This document shows, in pieces, positions 14,990 to 23,610 of a DNA stretch of 54,007 nt (its first letter is position 1; each line of letters starts with the position of its first letter). Under the pieces are notes generated by a model. The model made no database searches. It was not told where the DNA came from and saw nothing but the letters and a program-made list of their open reading frames with translations. The position numbers were made by a program, and so were the translations under genes. Origin of the DNA: Phycisphaerae bacterium (GTDB lineage Bacteria > Planctomycetota > Phycisphaerae > Sedimentisphaerales > Anaerobacaceae). The stretch is taken from the NCBI GenBank assembly GCA_016782865.1, contig JADHXR010000032.1:1-54007 (forward strand), in the 5' to 3' direction.

Positions 14990-17900
14990 CTACTCCCGCC
15001 AGGGTCTATTGGCCTGATACGCGGCGAGACGTTTTTCATATTCTTGCTTGCCATCCTCGTCTGCGATCTCAAGAGCCTTCTTTTGGAACTCAACAGCCTG
15101 CGCGAAGGCACTGCATTCGGCACATGCCGCAGCCAGAACAGCTATACACTCATCATTTGTGTAGTCCGTAAGCTCGCAGGCTCTCTGTGCCAACTTGACT
15201 GCCCGTCCACCATCGCGGAAATTCTCATCGGGACATGAAGCAAACAAGAAAGCCAGCTTGCTGACAGGCGCGGCGAAGTTGGGATCGGCCTCTATGGCGA
15301 GTTCGTAGGAGTCTACAGCCTGCTGATATTGCTTTAATCCATAACGACACGATCCTAACCCCCAGAGGGCGTAGGTATCTGTCGAATTGCCTCTTGAAAG
15401 TGCTACAAAGATCTCTTGAGATTTTATGTATGCATCTCTCGCCTTATCTTCATTCCATAAGGCTGTCCGAGCCTCGCCCAGGAAGTAGTACAACAGACCG
15501 TTCACGAGGTCATTTGAATCAGCCTCATTCCTTTGCACAAACCTTTCCAAAGATTCGGCGTAATCCACAAGGTTGTAACCCCATGCGTTAAGACATATGC
15601 TTGGCAGCACATCCTTTGGAGCTATTCTCATCGCTTGAACAGCGCATCCAAGCGCCTTATCGTATTGGTCGAGCTTTTCGCACGTACTTGCGAGGTCTGT
15701 GTATACTTCGGCAGAGTCCGGTTTCAATTGAATTGCTTGTTCAATGCAGCGTGTAGTTTCTGCATAGTCTGCTAAATCGCAGAAGTAGGATGCCATGTCA
15801 GACCACAATTGCGCATTCTTTGGCTCGATTGCAATTGCCCGCTTCATAGCATCTATGGCTTTCTCGTATTCCTTCAGCATTTGGCAATTCTGGGCGATTA
15901 GCGCCCATGCCTTTGCGTTGCTGGGTTCTCTTGCAACTACTTTTTCGCAGTTTCTTTTTGCCTCTTCGTGTCTTCCCAAGAAGGTCAATGAGTAGGCAAG
16001 GATCTCGTTAGCCTTGAGATAAACGTTGTCTGAGTCGAGTTCGAGGAGTCTTTCTACTGTGTCCACAGTTTCCTGGTGGCGGCCAAGAACCTGAAGTGAT
16101 TGGGCAAGGAGTTGATAAAGGTACAATTCATCTGGCTTGAGCATGATGGCCTGCCGGAGAGCAACCACGGCTTCCTTGTGGCGGTTCTGCGAGTAATACG
16201 CGAAACCCAAAGCCTGATATGCCTGAGATGTTCTGTCGTCATGCCTTATGTATTCCTCAAGGACTTGTATGGCCTCTTCGTGTAATCCTCTTTGTTGGTA
16301 AGAAGCGCTCAGAAAAGAATAGGCTAACCAGTAATCAGATTGGAGTTCGATCGCTTTCTTGCATAGCTCTATTGCTTCGTCGTTGTTCTTTAGTTCGTGG
16401 TAAACAGAAGCTGCTATTACAAGAGCTTCAACATTTTCAGTGCCTATGTGCAACGCTTTGGTGGCGCTTGCCGATGCACGTATAAGATCGTGCGAGAAGC
16501 GGTAACACATAGCCAAACGCGCATGGGCCAACGCGTTATTCGGGTCCAGTTCGATTACCCTTCTATATATTGCCGCAGCGTAATTATGCCCACCAGACCG
16601 AGTGTAACATTGGGCAAGATTCACAAATTGTTGCACATCATCAGGTTTCACTGCGAGGTAGTCTTTGTATGCTGCTATTGCTTTCTCAAGGTGTCCGCTC
16701 AGCGAATACGCCATAGCCAAGTCACTTTTGTGAACGGGATTATTTGGGTCGAGTTGGCAGAGGGTAAGTAGCACTCCAACCTTGTCCTCATCCCTCCCCA
16801 ACATCCCGTAGGTGGTCGCTAATGCCTGATGTATTCGAAGACTGTTGGGCTGAGACTGATTCGCAGTCAACAGTGGGCCTAATGCATCATCAAACCGCCC
16901 CATTTTCATGTAGACGAGTGCAAGATTCAGGTTCGCAGAGGCATTCTTTGGCTCCAGAGTTATATATCGCTGTATGGCAGATGTGGCCTCCTCATACTCC
17001 TCCAACATGGACAATGCATTTGCCAGCAATTCACAGGCAAAGAATTGCCGGGGATTCTTGCCCACAGCACGCATGGCAGCCTTCTTTGCCTCTTCGTATT
17101 GCCCCCTTGAGATGTAAGCATCTTGCATCCGACGCCATGTCTGCTCTGACTCCGGCTGCAAATCTATAGCCTCGTTCAGCCGTTCAATACCTTTGTCAAA
17201 CTCTTCTTGAGCAAAATGAACGTCTGATAGAGCTACGCGCAGAGCAGTTCCATATTCCGGCTCCACAGGTCTCATGCGAGGAGGCATTTGCCGGTCCAGT
17301 TCAAGTTCTCGATGAATTATCTCCTTCGCTTTGTCGTATTGACCTTCTTCAATCAGTAGATTTGTGAATGCCCTAATAGCGTCTGGGGCACGGTGCAGAT
17401 CCACCCAATCCCAAACGTTTTCCTTGGTTCGTGGGAGCACTCTGAAGTATTCCAAATAGGCTTCAACGGCCGCGTCTTTATTCCCCTGTTGGATATGTAT
17501 GAGCGCTGACTTCCTGTGAAGCTCAAAGCTCTCAGGTAAGAGACCAAGTCCTCTTCCAAGAACAGACAGAGCCTCCCGGGGGCGATTTTGAGCGACATAA
17601 ACGTCAGACAGCCTTGAATATACTGACCTCGCCTTTTGCTCAGATAACATGTCAGGATTATTCATGTAGGTAACATATTCATCCTGTGAGTACACCTGAA
17701 GGTTGTCCAGTCTATATTGCAGCGATTGAAGCTCTTTTTGCGCCTCTGCAAACCTGCCAGAACGAATCAGAGCATCAACGAGATTTGAGCTTAGCCTGAA
17801 CCTCCCTTTCTCGCCTTCTGCATACCTGGATGCTTCGTGAAATGCCGTGATCGCACCTTCATAATCCGGCATTGTCAAAAGGAACAGTCCGTAGGACTCC

Positions 17901-20593
17901 CAAAGATTACACTCGTGCGGGAATTCAACGAGCAACTCAGTCCACACCTTGGCTCCCTGAAGCGTATGTCCGGAAGAATGCTTCAGACGGGCCAACTGAT
18001 TAACGATGGATAATCTGGCAGACCAATCGAGAGTCTCTTTACCCAAGCCAGAAGATCTAATCTCTTCGTAGAGCAACTGATATAAGGCTAACGCTTTAGA
18101 GCGTTCACCATCACGTTCGTAAGCTTCAGCAAGCGTGTTCCCAAGTGTGAGTTTGAACTGAGGCTTTTCTACTGACATCTTCTGATAGAACTCCATCGCC
18201 TCAGATTTGCGGTTGTTTTCATACAGAAATCGCAAAAAGTCAGCATGAAGCGGGCTATAGTTCTTCCCTCCGGTGGTTGCCATCAAAGCCCGCATGCAGT
18301 CTTCCTTTTGAGTAAGGCACTGCTGCAACTGCTCGGGCCGACCCATATTCTCCAGGGCGAAAGACTTCTGATCCATTATCATCCATTTTACAGACAGACC
18401 ACATTTTCTTGAAAGCCCCTCATTGCAGAAGTTAAGGCAGCGATCATCATCCTTCTCGGTGACCCGGTAGTAGGTCGCCAAATGCAGAGCGGCGGAACCG
18501 CTCATGTCGAGTTCGTGAGCTTTCAGCAAATGTTCCTCAGCCTTTTCTCTTTCGCCGAGCCTTTCATACTTTCCTCCAAGTAGTGTGTGACAGTGTGGAT
18601 TCCAGGGCTGCAATTCCAAGGCCTTTCTGAATTCTTCGGCGGCTCCTGCTGGCCTACCCTCCCCCCTCAGTCCATCCAGGTTGTACCCTACCAGCAAGTG
18701 GGCAAACGCTGCATCGGGCTTTAAGTTCGCCAACGTAACACACTCAGCGAGGTTACCCTCTGCCGTACAGAAGTAGCCTGCAAATGCTCTGGCAAGAAGG
18801 CTGGGGTAGAAACCAGGTTCCCTCTCTACACAAATGCTGAACAGTCTGAGTGATTCCTGCTCATTTTCTGGCGGATTCGCCTGTTGCAATGCAAGTAGTC
18901 CGAGTATGTAAGCCTCTCTCGCGGTCAGGTCGTTAGCGTCATCTAATGTGACGTCCCTAAGCTCTTCCTTACCGACCTGTTCCCAGACCTTGGCTTTCAG
19001 GTGAGGCATGACGCGGAAATCAGGGTTGACTTGCTCAGCCCGTTCTAAGTCCGTAAGCGCATCTTCCGCACCCTCTCCACTAACTAAGCGAGCGATTCCT
19101 CTGTTAATCAGCGCCCACCAGTTGTCTTTGTCGATCTGTAGAACCTCGTCGTATCTCTCATACGCCCGCTTGGCCACACTCATGTTACCAAAGGCTGGCC
19201 AAGGCTCAGTATTGAGCGCGGCTTGGCATAGAAGCAAATCCGCGTCTTCGAGCAACTGTCGCACCTCGGCGGTTCTCTGCGCTTCCATTCTTTGCTCGTA
19301 TGCTGAATAGACAAACGTAACCACGACCACAAGCACAAGGCCCAAGGCGATCTTAAGCGGATTTCTGCGCAATGTTCTGCATGTTCGTCGGGTAATGCTC
19401 GGCCTTTTTGCCGTGATAGGTTTGAAGTCCAGTACATTCTTAATATCTTCGGCAAAGTCGGCTGCACTTTGGTATCTATCTTCAGGAGCTTTTTCTAAAG
19501 CGTGGAGCAGAACTGTATTGAAGTCGGTCGAAAGCCGGGGGCAATACTTCTTGGGCGGCACGGCCTCCCTGGAAATGACTCTTGTTAGTGTTTCGTTTAC
19601 AGTATCGCCTTCAAAGGGCGCACGTAACGTCAAGCACTCATAGTATGCAGCAGCCAATGAATAGACATCACTTCGTGCGTCAACAGTTGCAGGTTTGCGA
19701 ATTTGCTCAGGTGAAACGTAACTCGGCGTGCCAAAGAACTCACCCGTCATCGTTACGGTCTGCTGTGTCTCAGCTTTCGCCAATCCGAAATCTACAAGCT
19801 TAGGTGTGCCATCCGATCCAATTAGAATATTGGAGGGTTTCACATCACGATGCAGGATGCCCTTGGTGTGGGCGTAGTCCAAAGCGGATGCGATACGGGC
19901 GATCATCTTGCTCATATTGATAATGTAGTCCGTATCGATTTGCGCGCCATTTGAGTCCTTATCGCTGTCACTTCTTTCAACGTGGACACCAGTCTCGGCC
20001 TTAAGGCACTTCCGCATTACATCGCTTGCCTTCTCACCATGCGATGCGTTCCGGATGCCAGCCAGAATCTTATCCAGGGAGACGCCTTGCACGTACTCCA
20101 TTGCGAAATACGAATACGGCCCTTGTTCACCCACTTCGTAGACCGGCACGATGTTCGGGTGTGAAATCTTTGCCAACACTTTGGCTTCGCGATTGAACCT
20201 CTCCAGGCTTTTACCACGTGCGCCGCTGACATCGCTGATGACTTTCAATGCTACTTCTCTATCGAGTGAAACCTGCCGGGCAAGAAATACCGCCCCCATT
20301 CCACCCGCTCCGATCAGACTCAGAATTTCAAAGTCTCCGAGCTTCTGACCGACAAGATCATGCTCCGAGACTGGCTCGCAATAGTCGCTGTCGTCGGCCT
20401 CCATGAGACCGGAGAACAGGCCGTCGATTCTCTGTATCTTTTCGATCTTCCGCCTGATCTGATGCTCAAGACTTGGATAGTTCTTCACGAACTCATCCAA
20501 GTCCGGTTCCTGGCCCTGCAATCGAGCATTGACAAACTGCTGAACGGCTTCGTCAATAACGCTCTCCTGGTTGTTCTCGGTTGAGTCTGCCAT
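14990..20593 (-). CDS. Giant Ser/Thr protein kinase with TPR array
   Basis: 1867 residues. The N-terminal 1-80 region is the acidic helical segment seen in planctomycete kinases. The kinase domain covers about 87-390: GAGGMG at 95-100, catalytic Lys117, HRD at 248-250 and DFG at 268-270, all intact. A single transmembrane helix at about 412-431 places the remainder outside the cytoplasm. From about 440 to the end there are dozens of TPR-like repeats (A-x-x-x-Y/F patterns, [15 protein letters not shown] and similar). The start overlaps the ECF sigma stop by one base. Sigma/kinase pairing is common in planctomycetes and suggests signalling from envelope TPR interactions to transcription. Very large for mobile-element cargo. 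Confidence 0.9.
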   Translation of the reverse strand: MADSTENNQESVIDEAVQQFVNARLQGQEPDLDEFVKNYPSLEHQIRRKIEKIQRIDGLFSGLMEADDSDYCEPVSEHDLVGQKLGDFEILSLIGAGGMGAVFLARQVSLDREVALKVISDVSGARGKSLERFNREAKVLAKISHPNIVPVYEVGEQGPYSYFAMEYVQGVSLDKILAGIRNASHGEKASDVMRKCLKAETGVHVERSDSDKDSNGAQIDTDYIINMSKMIARIASALDYAHTKGILHRDVKPSNILIGSDGTPKLVDFGLAKAETQQTVTMTGEFFGTPSYVSPEQIRKPATVDARSDVYSLAAAYYECLTLRAPFEGDTVNETLTRVISREAVPPKKYCPRLSTDFNTVLLHALEKAPEDRYQSAADFAEDIKNVLDFKPITAKRPSITRRTCRTLRRNPLKIALGLVLVVVVTFVYSAYEQRMEAQRTAEVRQLLEDADLLLCQAALNTEPWPAFGNMSVAKRAYERYDEVLQIDKDNWWALINRGIARLVSGEGAEDALTDLERAEQVNPDFRVMPHLKAKVWEQVGKEELRDVTLDDANDLTAREAYILGLLALQQANPPENEQESLRLFSICVEREPGFYPSLLARAFAGYFCTAEGNLAECVTLANLKPDAAFAHLLVGYNLDGLRGEGRPAGAAEEFRKALELQPWNPHCHTLLGGKYERLGEREKAEEHLLKAHELDMSGSAALHLATYYRVTEKDDDRCLNFCNEGLSRKCGLSVKWMIMDQKSFALENMGRPEQLQQCLTQKEDCMRALMATTGGKNYSPLHADFLRFLYENNRKSEAMEFYQKMSVEKPQFKLTLGNTLAEAYERDGERSKALALYQLLYEEIRSSGLGKETLDWSARLSIVNQLARLKHSSGHTLQGAKVWTELLVEFPHECNLWESYGLFLLTMPDYEGAITAFHEASRYAEGEKGRFRLSSNLVDALIRSGRFAEAQKELQSLQYRLDNLQVYSQDEYVTYMNNPDMLSEQKARSVYSRLSDVYVAQNRPREALSVLGRGLGLLPESFELHRKSALIHIQQGNKDAAVEAYLEYFRVLPRTKENVWDWVDLHRAPDAIRAFTNLLIEEGQYDKAKEIIHRELELDRQMPPRMRPVEPEYGTALRVALSDVHFAQEEFDKGIERLNEAIDLQPESEQTWRRMQDAYISRGQYEEAKKAAMRAVGKNPRQFFACELLANALSMLEEYEEATSAIQRYITLEPKNASANLNLALVYMKMGRFDDALGPLLTANQSQPNSLRIHQALATTYGMLGRDEDKVGVLLTLCQLDPNNPVHKSDLAMAYSLSGHLEKAIAAYKDYLAVKPDDVQQFVNLAQCYTRSGGHNYAAAIYRRVIELDPNNALAHARLAMCYRFSHDLIRASASATKALHIGTENVEALVIAASVYHELKNNDEAIELCKKAIELQSDYWLAYSFLSASYQQRGLHEEAIQVLEEYIRHDDRTSQAYQALGFAYYSQNRHKEAVVALRQAIMLKPDELYLYQLLAQSLQVLGRHQETVDTVERLLELDSDNVYLKANEILAYSLTFLGRHEEAKRNCEKVVAREPSNAKAWALIAQNCQMLKEYEKAIDAMKRAIAIEPKNAQLWSDMASYFCDLADYAETTRCIEQAIQLKPDSAEVYTDLASTCEKLDQYDKALGCAVQAMRIAPKDVLPSICLNAWGYNLVDYAESLERFVQRNEADSNDLVNGLLYYFLGEARTALWNEDKARDAYIKSQEIFVALSRGNSTDTYALWGLGSCRYGLKQYQQAVDSYELAIEADPNFAAPVSKLAFLFASCPDENFRDGGRAVKLAQRACELTDYTNDECIAVLAAACAECSAFAQAVEFQKKALEIADEDGKQEYEKRLAAYQANRPWRE

Positions 20594-21204
20594 TAGTTAT
20601 CCTCAAAAACATCGGCCAGCGCTGTCATCGCACGGGAAAGCAGCATACATACCGCATGAGGTTTCTTTCCCAGTTTCTTGCCAATGTCTATGTTGGAAAG
20701 CCCTTCGATCTTAGCTAACACGATCACTTCTCGGTATTCAGGTTTCAGTTTATCTATCGCCTTTTCGAGCTTGTCCAGGTCTTCTCTCTTGGACATTATC
20801 ATGCTCGGCGTCGTTAACGCAACAGGCCCAGGAGTCCTGACAACGCTATCCTGACCCTGCCCATTATTATTAAGCGGGATTTCTTTGCGAATATCACGCT
20901 TATTTGTGTGTAATTTCTCTACGTGGTCGCGAAGCCTGTTCTCGGCGATTGTTGACAGCCACCGAAGGAAATCCCCTTCGTTCTGATACGTGAAGCTCTC
21001 CAAGCTCCTCAAAGCGGAAATGAAAGCATCCTGTACCAAATCCATTGATTCCATCTTGGAGCGTAACTCTTTGCCCATGCGCATCCGTACTATCCTGCGT
21101 ACCCGTTCGCCATAGACACTGCATAAGCGGTCCAAAGCTGATTCATCACCAGCTTGGGCCAGTGTAACCAAACGCTGTGTCTTGTAGTTGATACTTTCCC
21201 GCAA
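20593..21204 (-). CDS. ECF-type sigma factor
   Basis: 203 residues. Region 2 includes [20 protein letters not shown] and [16 protein letters not shown]; region 4 is [43 protein letters not shown] with its helix-turn-helix. It belongs to the planctomycete-type ECF groups linked to kinases. The start is TTG at 21204 with GGAGG about 10 bases upstream; no in-frame ATG is close. The stop overlaps the kinase start (TAATG), so the two are translated together. Likely target promoters cannot be read from the window. Confidence 0.88.
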   Translation of the reverse strand: MRESINYKTQRLVTLAQAGDESALDRLCSVYGERVRRIVRMRMGKELRSKMESMDLVQDAFISALRSLESFTYQNEGDFLRWLSTIAENRLRDHVEKLHTNKRDIRKEIPLNNNGQGQDSVVRTPGPVALTTPSMIMSKREDLDKLEKAIDKLKPEYREVIVLAKIEGLSNIDIGKKLGKKPHAVCMLLSRAMTALADVFEDN

Positions 21205-21384
21205 AGTTCGCTAACCTCCACGAGTCCAAGATGTTATCTCAATATTGTATCAATTCTTGTGAAAAACTTCAACCAAAACTGTGACATTGGATTCTTTTCC
21301 CCGCTTACAGAGATAGAACGGACGAGTCCAAAAAGTGAAGCAAAAGAAAGTAAATCAAAACCAGAGAATTCAAGGAGACAAGAA

Positions 21385-21759
21385 ATGAAACGGTTAATCA
21401 CAATTCTGGCAGTCCTGACGATCGTTTGTGCGATGACTCTTCCGGCCGATGCTGCTGTCCGCGTTCGCGGCTACTTTCGCAGCAACGGGACTTATGTAAG
21501 ACCCCACTACAGGTCTAATCCCGACGGCAATTTCCGGAACAACTGGGGCACGTACCCAAACATCAACCCCTACACAGGCGTTAGAGGCACGAGACGAACA
21601 CCAAGCTACTCAAGAAGCTACCCGTCGCTAATGCCAAGGTACAACTGGAGCACGCCAAGTTACTCGAACAGCCATTCATGGTCGCTTCCGAGTTACTCGA
21701 CTCCGAGCTATTCGTTTCCGAGCTATGGCACCCTTGGTAGCTCTCCTTGGGGTCGGTGA
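21385..21759 (+). CDS. Small secreted Tyr/Ser/Pro-rich protein
   Basis: 124 residues from the ATG at 21385 with AAGGAG upstream. Signal peptide 1-23 (ILAVLTIVCAMTLPADAA). The mature N-terminus RVRGYFRSNGTYVRPHYRSNPDGN is a recurring motif of small exported bacterial proteins. It is followed by NINPYTG and a C-terminal low-complexity part built from PSYS units. It is divergent from the sigma gene and is the first of the plus-strand exported cargo genes. Function unknown; probably envelope or surface located. Confidence 0.75.
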   Translation: MKRLITILAVLTIVCAMTLPADAAVRVRGYFRSNGTYVRPHYRSNPDGNFRNNWGTYPNINPYTGVRGTRRTPSYSRSYPSLMPRYNWSTPSYSNSHSWSLPSYSTPSYSFPSYGTLGSSPWGR

Positions 21760-21795
21760 TTCGAGGCGCACACCGGGCTCGGTGTCTATCGTTAA

Positions 21796-21826
21796 GGGCT
21801 GTGAGCATTCACTCACAGCCCTTTTT
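21796..21826 (+). terminator. Rho-independent terminator
   Basis: GGGCTGTGAG-N6-CTCACAGCCC followed by TTTTT, 36 bases after the stop of the secreted protein gene. A 10-bp perfect stem. Confidence 0.85.
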
Positions 21827-21868
21827 CCACCAAGTAAGTCAACCGATCAATTAAAGAAAGGGAACAAG

Positions 21869-22225
21869 ATGAAGAAGTCAATACTATGCGCATTATTGGT
21901 GGCGTTGGTCTTTGCACAGGGCTGCTGTAGCATTTTCACTTCCGGGCCGCAAACCGTTTCGGTGGATTCGGAGCCGCCGGGTGCTAAGGTCCAAATCGGC
22001 CCCCACAAAGGAGTGACGCCGTATCAGGTATCACTCCCTCGCGGCAAGAATTTCGTCATAACAGCCACGTATGGCGACAAAACAGAAACCCACACACTGC
22101 AAAAGAGCATTGAACCGGCGTATTGGGTGAATATTCTCATTTGGCCCGGCCTGTTGATCGACTTGGCGACGGGCAAAATGTACAAATATGAGCCGACAGA
22201 ATACGAATTTGACTTCACCCAATGA
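21869..22225 (+). CDS. Lipoprotein with a PEGA-like domain
   Basis: 118 residues from the ATG at 21869 with AAAGGGA upstream. The lipobox is in ALVFAQGCCS, so lipid attachment is probable. VSVDSEPPGAKVQIGPHKGVTPYQVSLPRGKNFVI fits the PEGA beta-domain pattern of surface proteins. A hydrophobic stretch (VNILIWPGLLIDLATG) near the C-terminus is typical of related small lipoproteins. A terminator follows. Part of the exported cargo block. Confidence 0.75.
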   Translation: MKKSILCALLVALVFAQGCCSIFTSGPQTVSVDSEPPGAKVQIGPHKGVTPYQVSLPRGKNFVITATYGDKTETHTLQKSIEPAYWVNILIWPGLLIDLATGKMYKYEPTEYEFDFTQ

Positions 22226-22241
22226 CCAAGTGTGACATTAA

Positions 22242-22270
22242 GGGCTGTGAGCATCGTGCTTGCAGCCCTT
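22242..22270 (+). terminator. Rho-independent terminator
   Basis: GGGCTGTGAGCA-N3-TGCTTGCAGCCC followed by a short T-run. The outer stem GGGCTGTGAGCA repeats the sequence of the terminator at 21796, suggesting the two cargo genes share a module origin. Confidence 0.75.
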
Positions 22271-22317
22271 TACTTTTCGCTGTATTTCTACCCAACTGGA
22301 CTCATAGGCCAGGCCTC

Positions 22318-22371
22318 CCTGTAGTACAGTTAACTTCCAAAAATCCCGGATGAGGGCAAAAGTACCGACTT
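22318..22371. repeat. Repeat copy A (pair with 28175-28230)
   Basis: Shares CCTGTAGNACAGTTAANTTCCAAAAA and then partly matching sequence with 28175-28230. Both copies lie where a plus-strand cargo gene meets the end of minus-strand genes. On the minus strand both could encode similar peptides (about W-K/N-L-T-V-L-Q), so this may be a decayed coding remnant or a module border sequence. Confidence 0.55.
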
Positions 22372-22385
22372 TCATTTTCGCCTTC

Positions 22386-22559
22386 CTAAACCGCCTCGAA
22401 ACACCCCTTAGAGTGCAGAATTTTGGGGGCAGTTTCAATTAACTGTCCACGTCTAAGCAACTCGAACTTGCCGGTGTTTCCTCTGGGCCTCTCTTTTGGT
22501 CTTTCGCCGGTCTCGGGGTGTTTGTAGAAGTCGCGGGTTGTTTTCTCATCGTGTTTCAT
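22386..22559 (-). CDS. Small basic hypothetical protein downstream of the HExxH protein
   Basis: 57 residues, starting MKHDEKTTRDFYKHPETGER. Its ATG overlaps the stop of the HExxH gene (ATGA), which supports real, coupled translation. The sequence GERPKERPRGNTGKFELLRRG is strongly basic. No family recognised. Confidence 0.55.
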   Translation of the reverse strand: MKHDEKTTRDFYKHPETGERPKERPRGNTGKFELLRRGQLIETAPKILHSKGCFEAV

Positions 22560-23083
22560 TTCCCGGCATCCTTTCGCTCCACAGCCTCAATGATCTCCTT
22601 GTCTACCTCTGTGCCAAGTCCGACGAATCCCCATTCTTTTGCTAATGAGCACGCCTCAGTTTCTGTCTTGAATGCGACCTCCATGTTGTTACCCAACAAG
22701 TCACACTTATGACCCAAACGCGCATGAGCGATTTCATGTGCAACAACAGATTCGTCCGCCTTCTCGCCGAGAATGATAAGCCACGGGCGTTTGGTGCGTT
22801 TGTAGTAGCACTGGCCCCCACCTTCTGCGAAGGAGACAAAGACGCATCTGCCGTAAACGAACTCTCTTACTTTTGGAGGTAATTTGTGCACAGCTCTGAC
22901 AATGACCCCCTCTAAAGTCACCCCAACATTTAGATGCCCAAGATTATCAAAAACGCCGTCAAAGCTATTCTCCCACTCCCACTCACTGCGTAGGGCCTTG
23001 ACCGTGAAGTCTTTGTCTTCATCTTTCTCTAAGCCGTCTATCATCCTTCGCTGCTCTCTTGTCAATTTGAACTCATTGTCCAT
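22556..23083 (-). CDS. HExxH metalloprotease-like protein (ImmA/IrrE-like)
   Basis: 175 residues from the ATG at 23083, preferred over 23104 because AGGT lies a few bases before it. Zinc motif HEIAHARLGH at about residues 117-126, with a downstream Glu-rich helix (ETEACSLAKEWGF) as a possible third ligand. This short, soluble zinc-protease layout resembles ImmA/IrrE-type peptidases that cleave phage repressors, but the usual helix-turn-helix partner is not adjacent and the family assignment is tentative. It interrupts the plus-strand cargo in the opposite orientation. Confidence 0.6.
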   Translation of the reverse strand: MDNEFKLTREQRRMIDGLEKDEDKDFTVKALRSEWEWENSFDGVFDNLGHLNVGVTLEGVIVRAVHKLPPKVREFVYGRCVFVSFAEGGGQCYYKRTKRPWLIILGEKADESVVAHEIAHARLGHKCDLLGNNMEVAFKTETEACSLAKEWGFVGLGTEVDKEIIEAVERKDAGK

Positions 23084-23137
23084 GTTTGCATACCTCAAAA
23101 ACAAGCCCGGGCCTTCAATTCAGTTCCTAACCGCCGT

Positions 23138-23299
23138 TCAATGGACCGTTTCCCACGCAACCTGCTCCATTTGCTTGATTTCGTCTCTCGCCGTCATAAT
23201 GGAAAAAAGCTGCGGGTTGCCATAGGGACGAGAGGCCCCGCGTGCCGTAGCACCGCCCGCAGCAAATGAGTGCTTTGACTTGGATAAACTCGTTTTCAT
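23138..23299 (-). CDS. Possible small protein upstream of the HExxH gene
   Basis: 53 residues (MKTSLSKSKHSFAAGG at the start). No ribosome site is seen, but a good promoter ends about 10 bases upstream, so translation could be nearly leaderless. No family recognised; the frame may be chance. Confidence 0.35.
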   Translation of the reverse strand: MKTSLSKSKHSFAAGGATARGASRPYGNPQLFSIMTARDEIKQMEQVAWETVH

Positions 23300-23308
23300 G
23301 GCGATGAC

Positions 23309-23337
23309 ATTATCCCACAGAATGGTTTACTTGACAA
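23309..23337 (-). promoter_or_regulatory. Sigma-70-like promoter for the HExxH operon
   Basis: Minus strand: TTGTCA (23337-23332), 17-base spacer, GATAAT (23314-23309). It would drive 23138-23299, the HExxH gene and the following small gene. Confidence 0.55.
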
Positions 23338-23469
23338 CAGATTCCCCTTGCTTGGCCGCCACAAAACGGCTACATTAGACACAGTGAGTTACAGCCTCGT
23401 CCAACACGGAGGCTTTGGCAGCAATATTGAAATCGCTGAGAGTGTGAGATCTTCTGTGGAGCAAATGAA

Positions 23470-23610
23470 ATGCGAAGCAAACTCATCTGGCCAACAGTTG
23501 TCGTCATCTGTTCGGTAATTATAGCTTCGGGGATTTATCTTGGACTCCGAGACAACCAGCCTCAAGACGCTCACGAACCCCAACAAACGATTCCTTACAG
23601 AGGTGGATAG
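23470..23610 (+). CDS. Small single-span membrane protein
   Basis: 46 residues. One transmembrane helix (residues 6-25, WPTVVVICSVIIASGIYLGL) with a basic N-terminus and a polar tail expected outside. GTGGAG lies about nine bases before the ATG. The stop overlaps the GTG start of the Sel1/trypsin gene by one base, so the two are made together. It may be a membrane partner of that protease. Confidence 0.65.
   Translation: MRSKLIWPTVVVICSVIIASGIYLGLRDNQPQDAHEPQQTIPYRGG

Noticed and set aside
14990..20593. Kinase-TPR gene as an ordinary host gene outside the element
   Set aside because: It lies well within the exact att boundaries, with phage-type genes on both sides.
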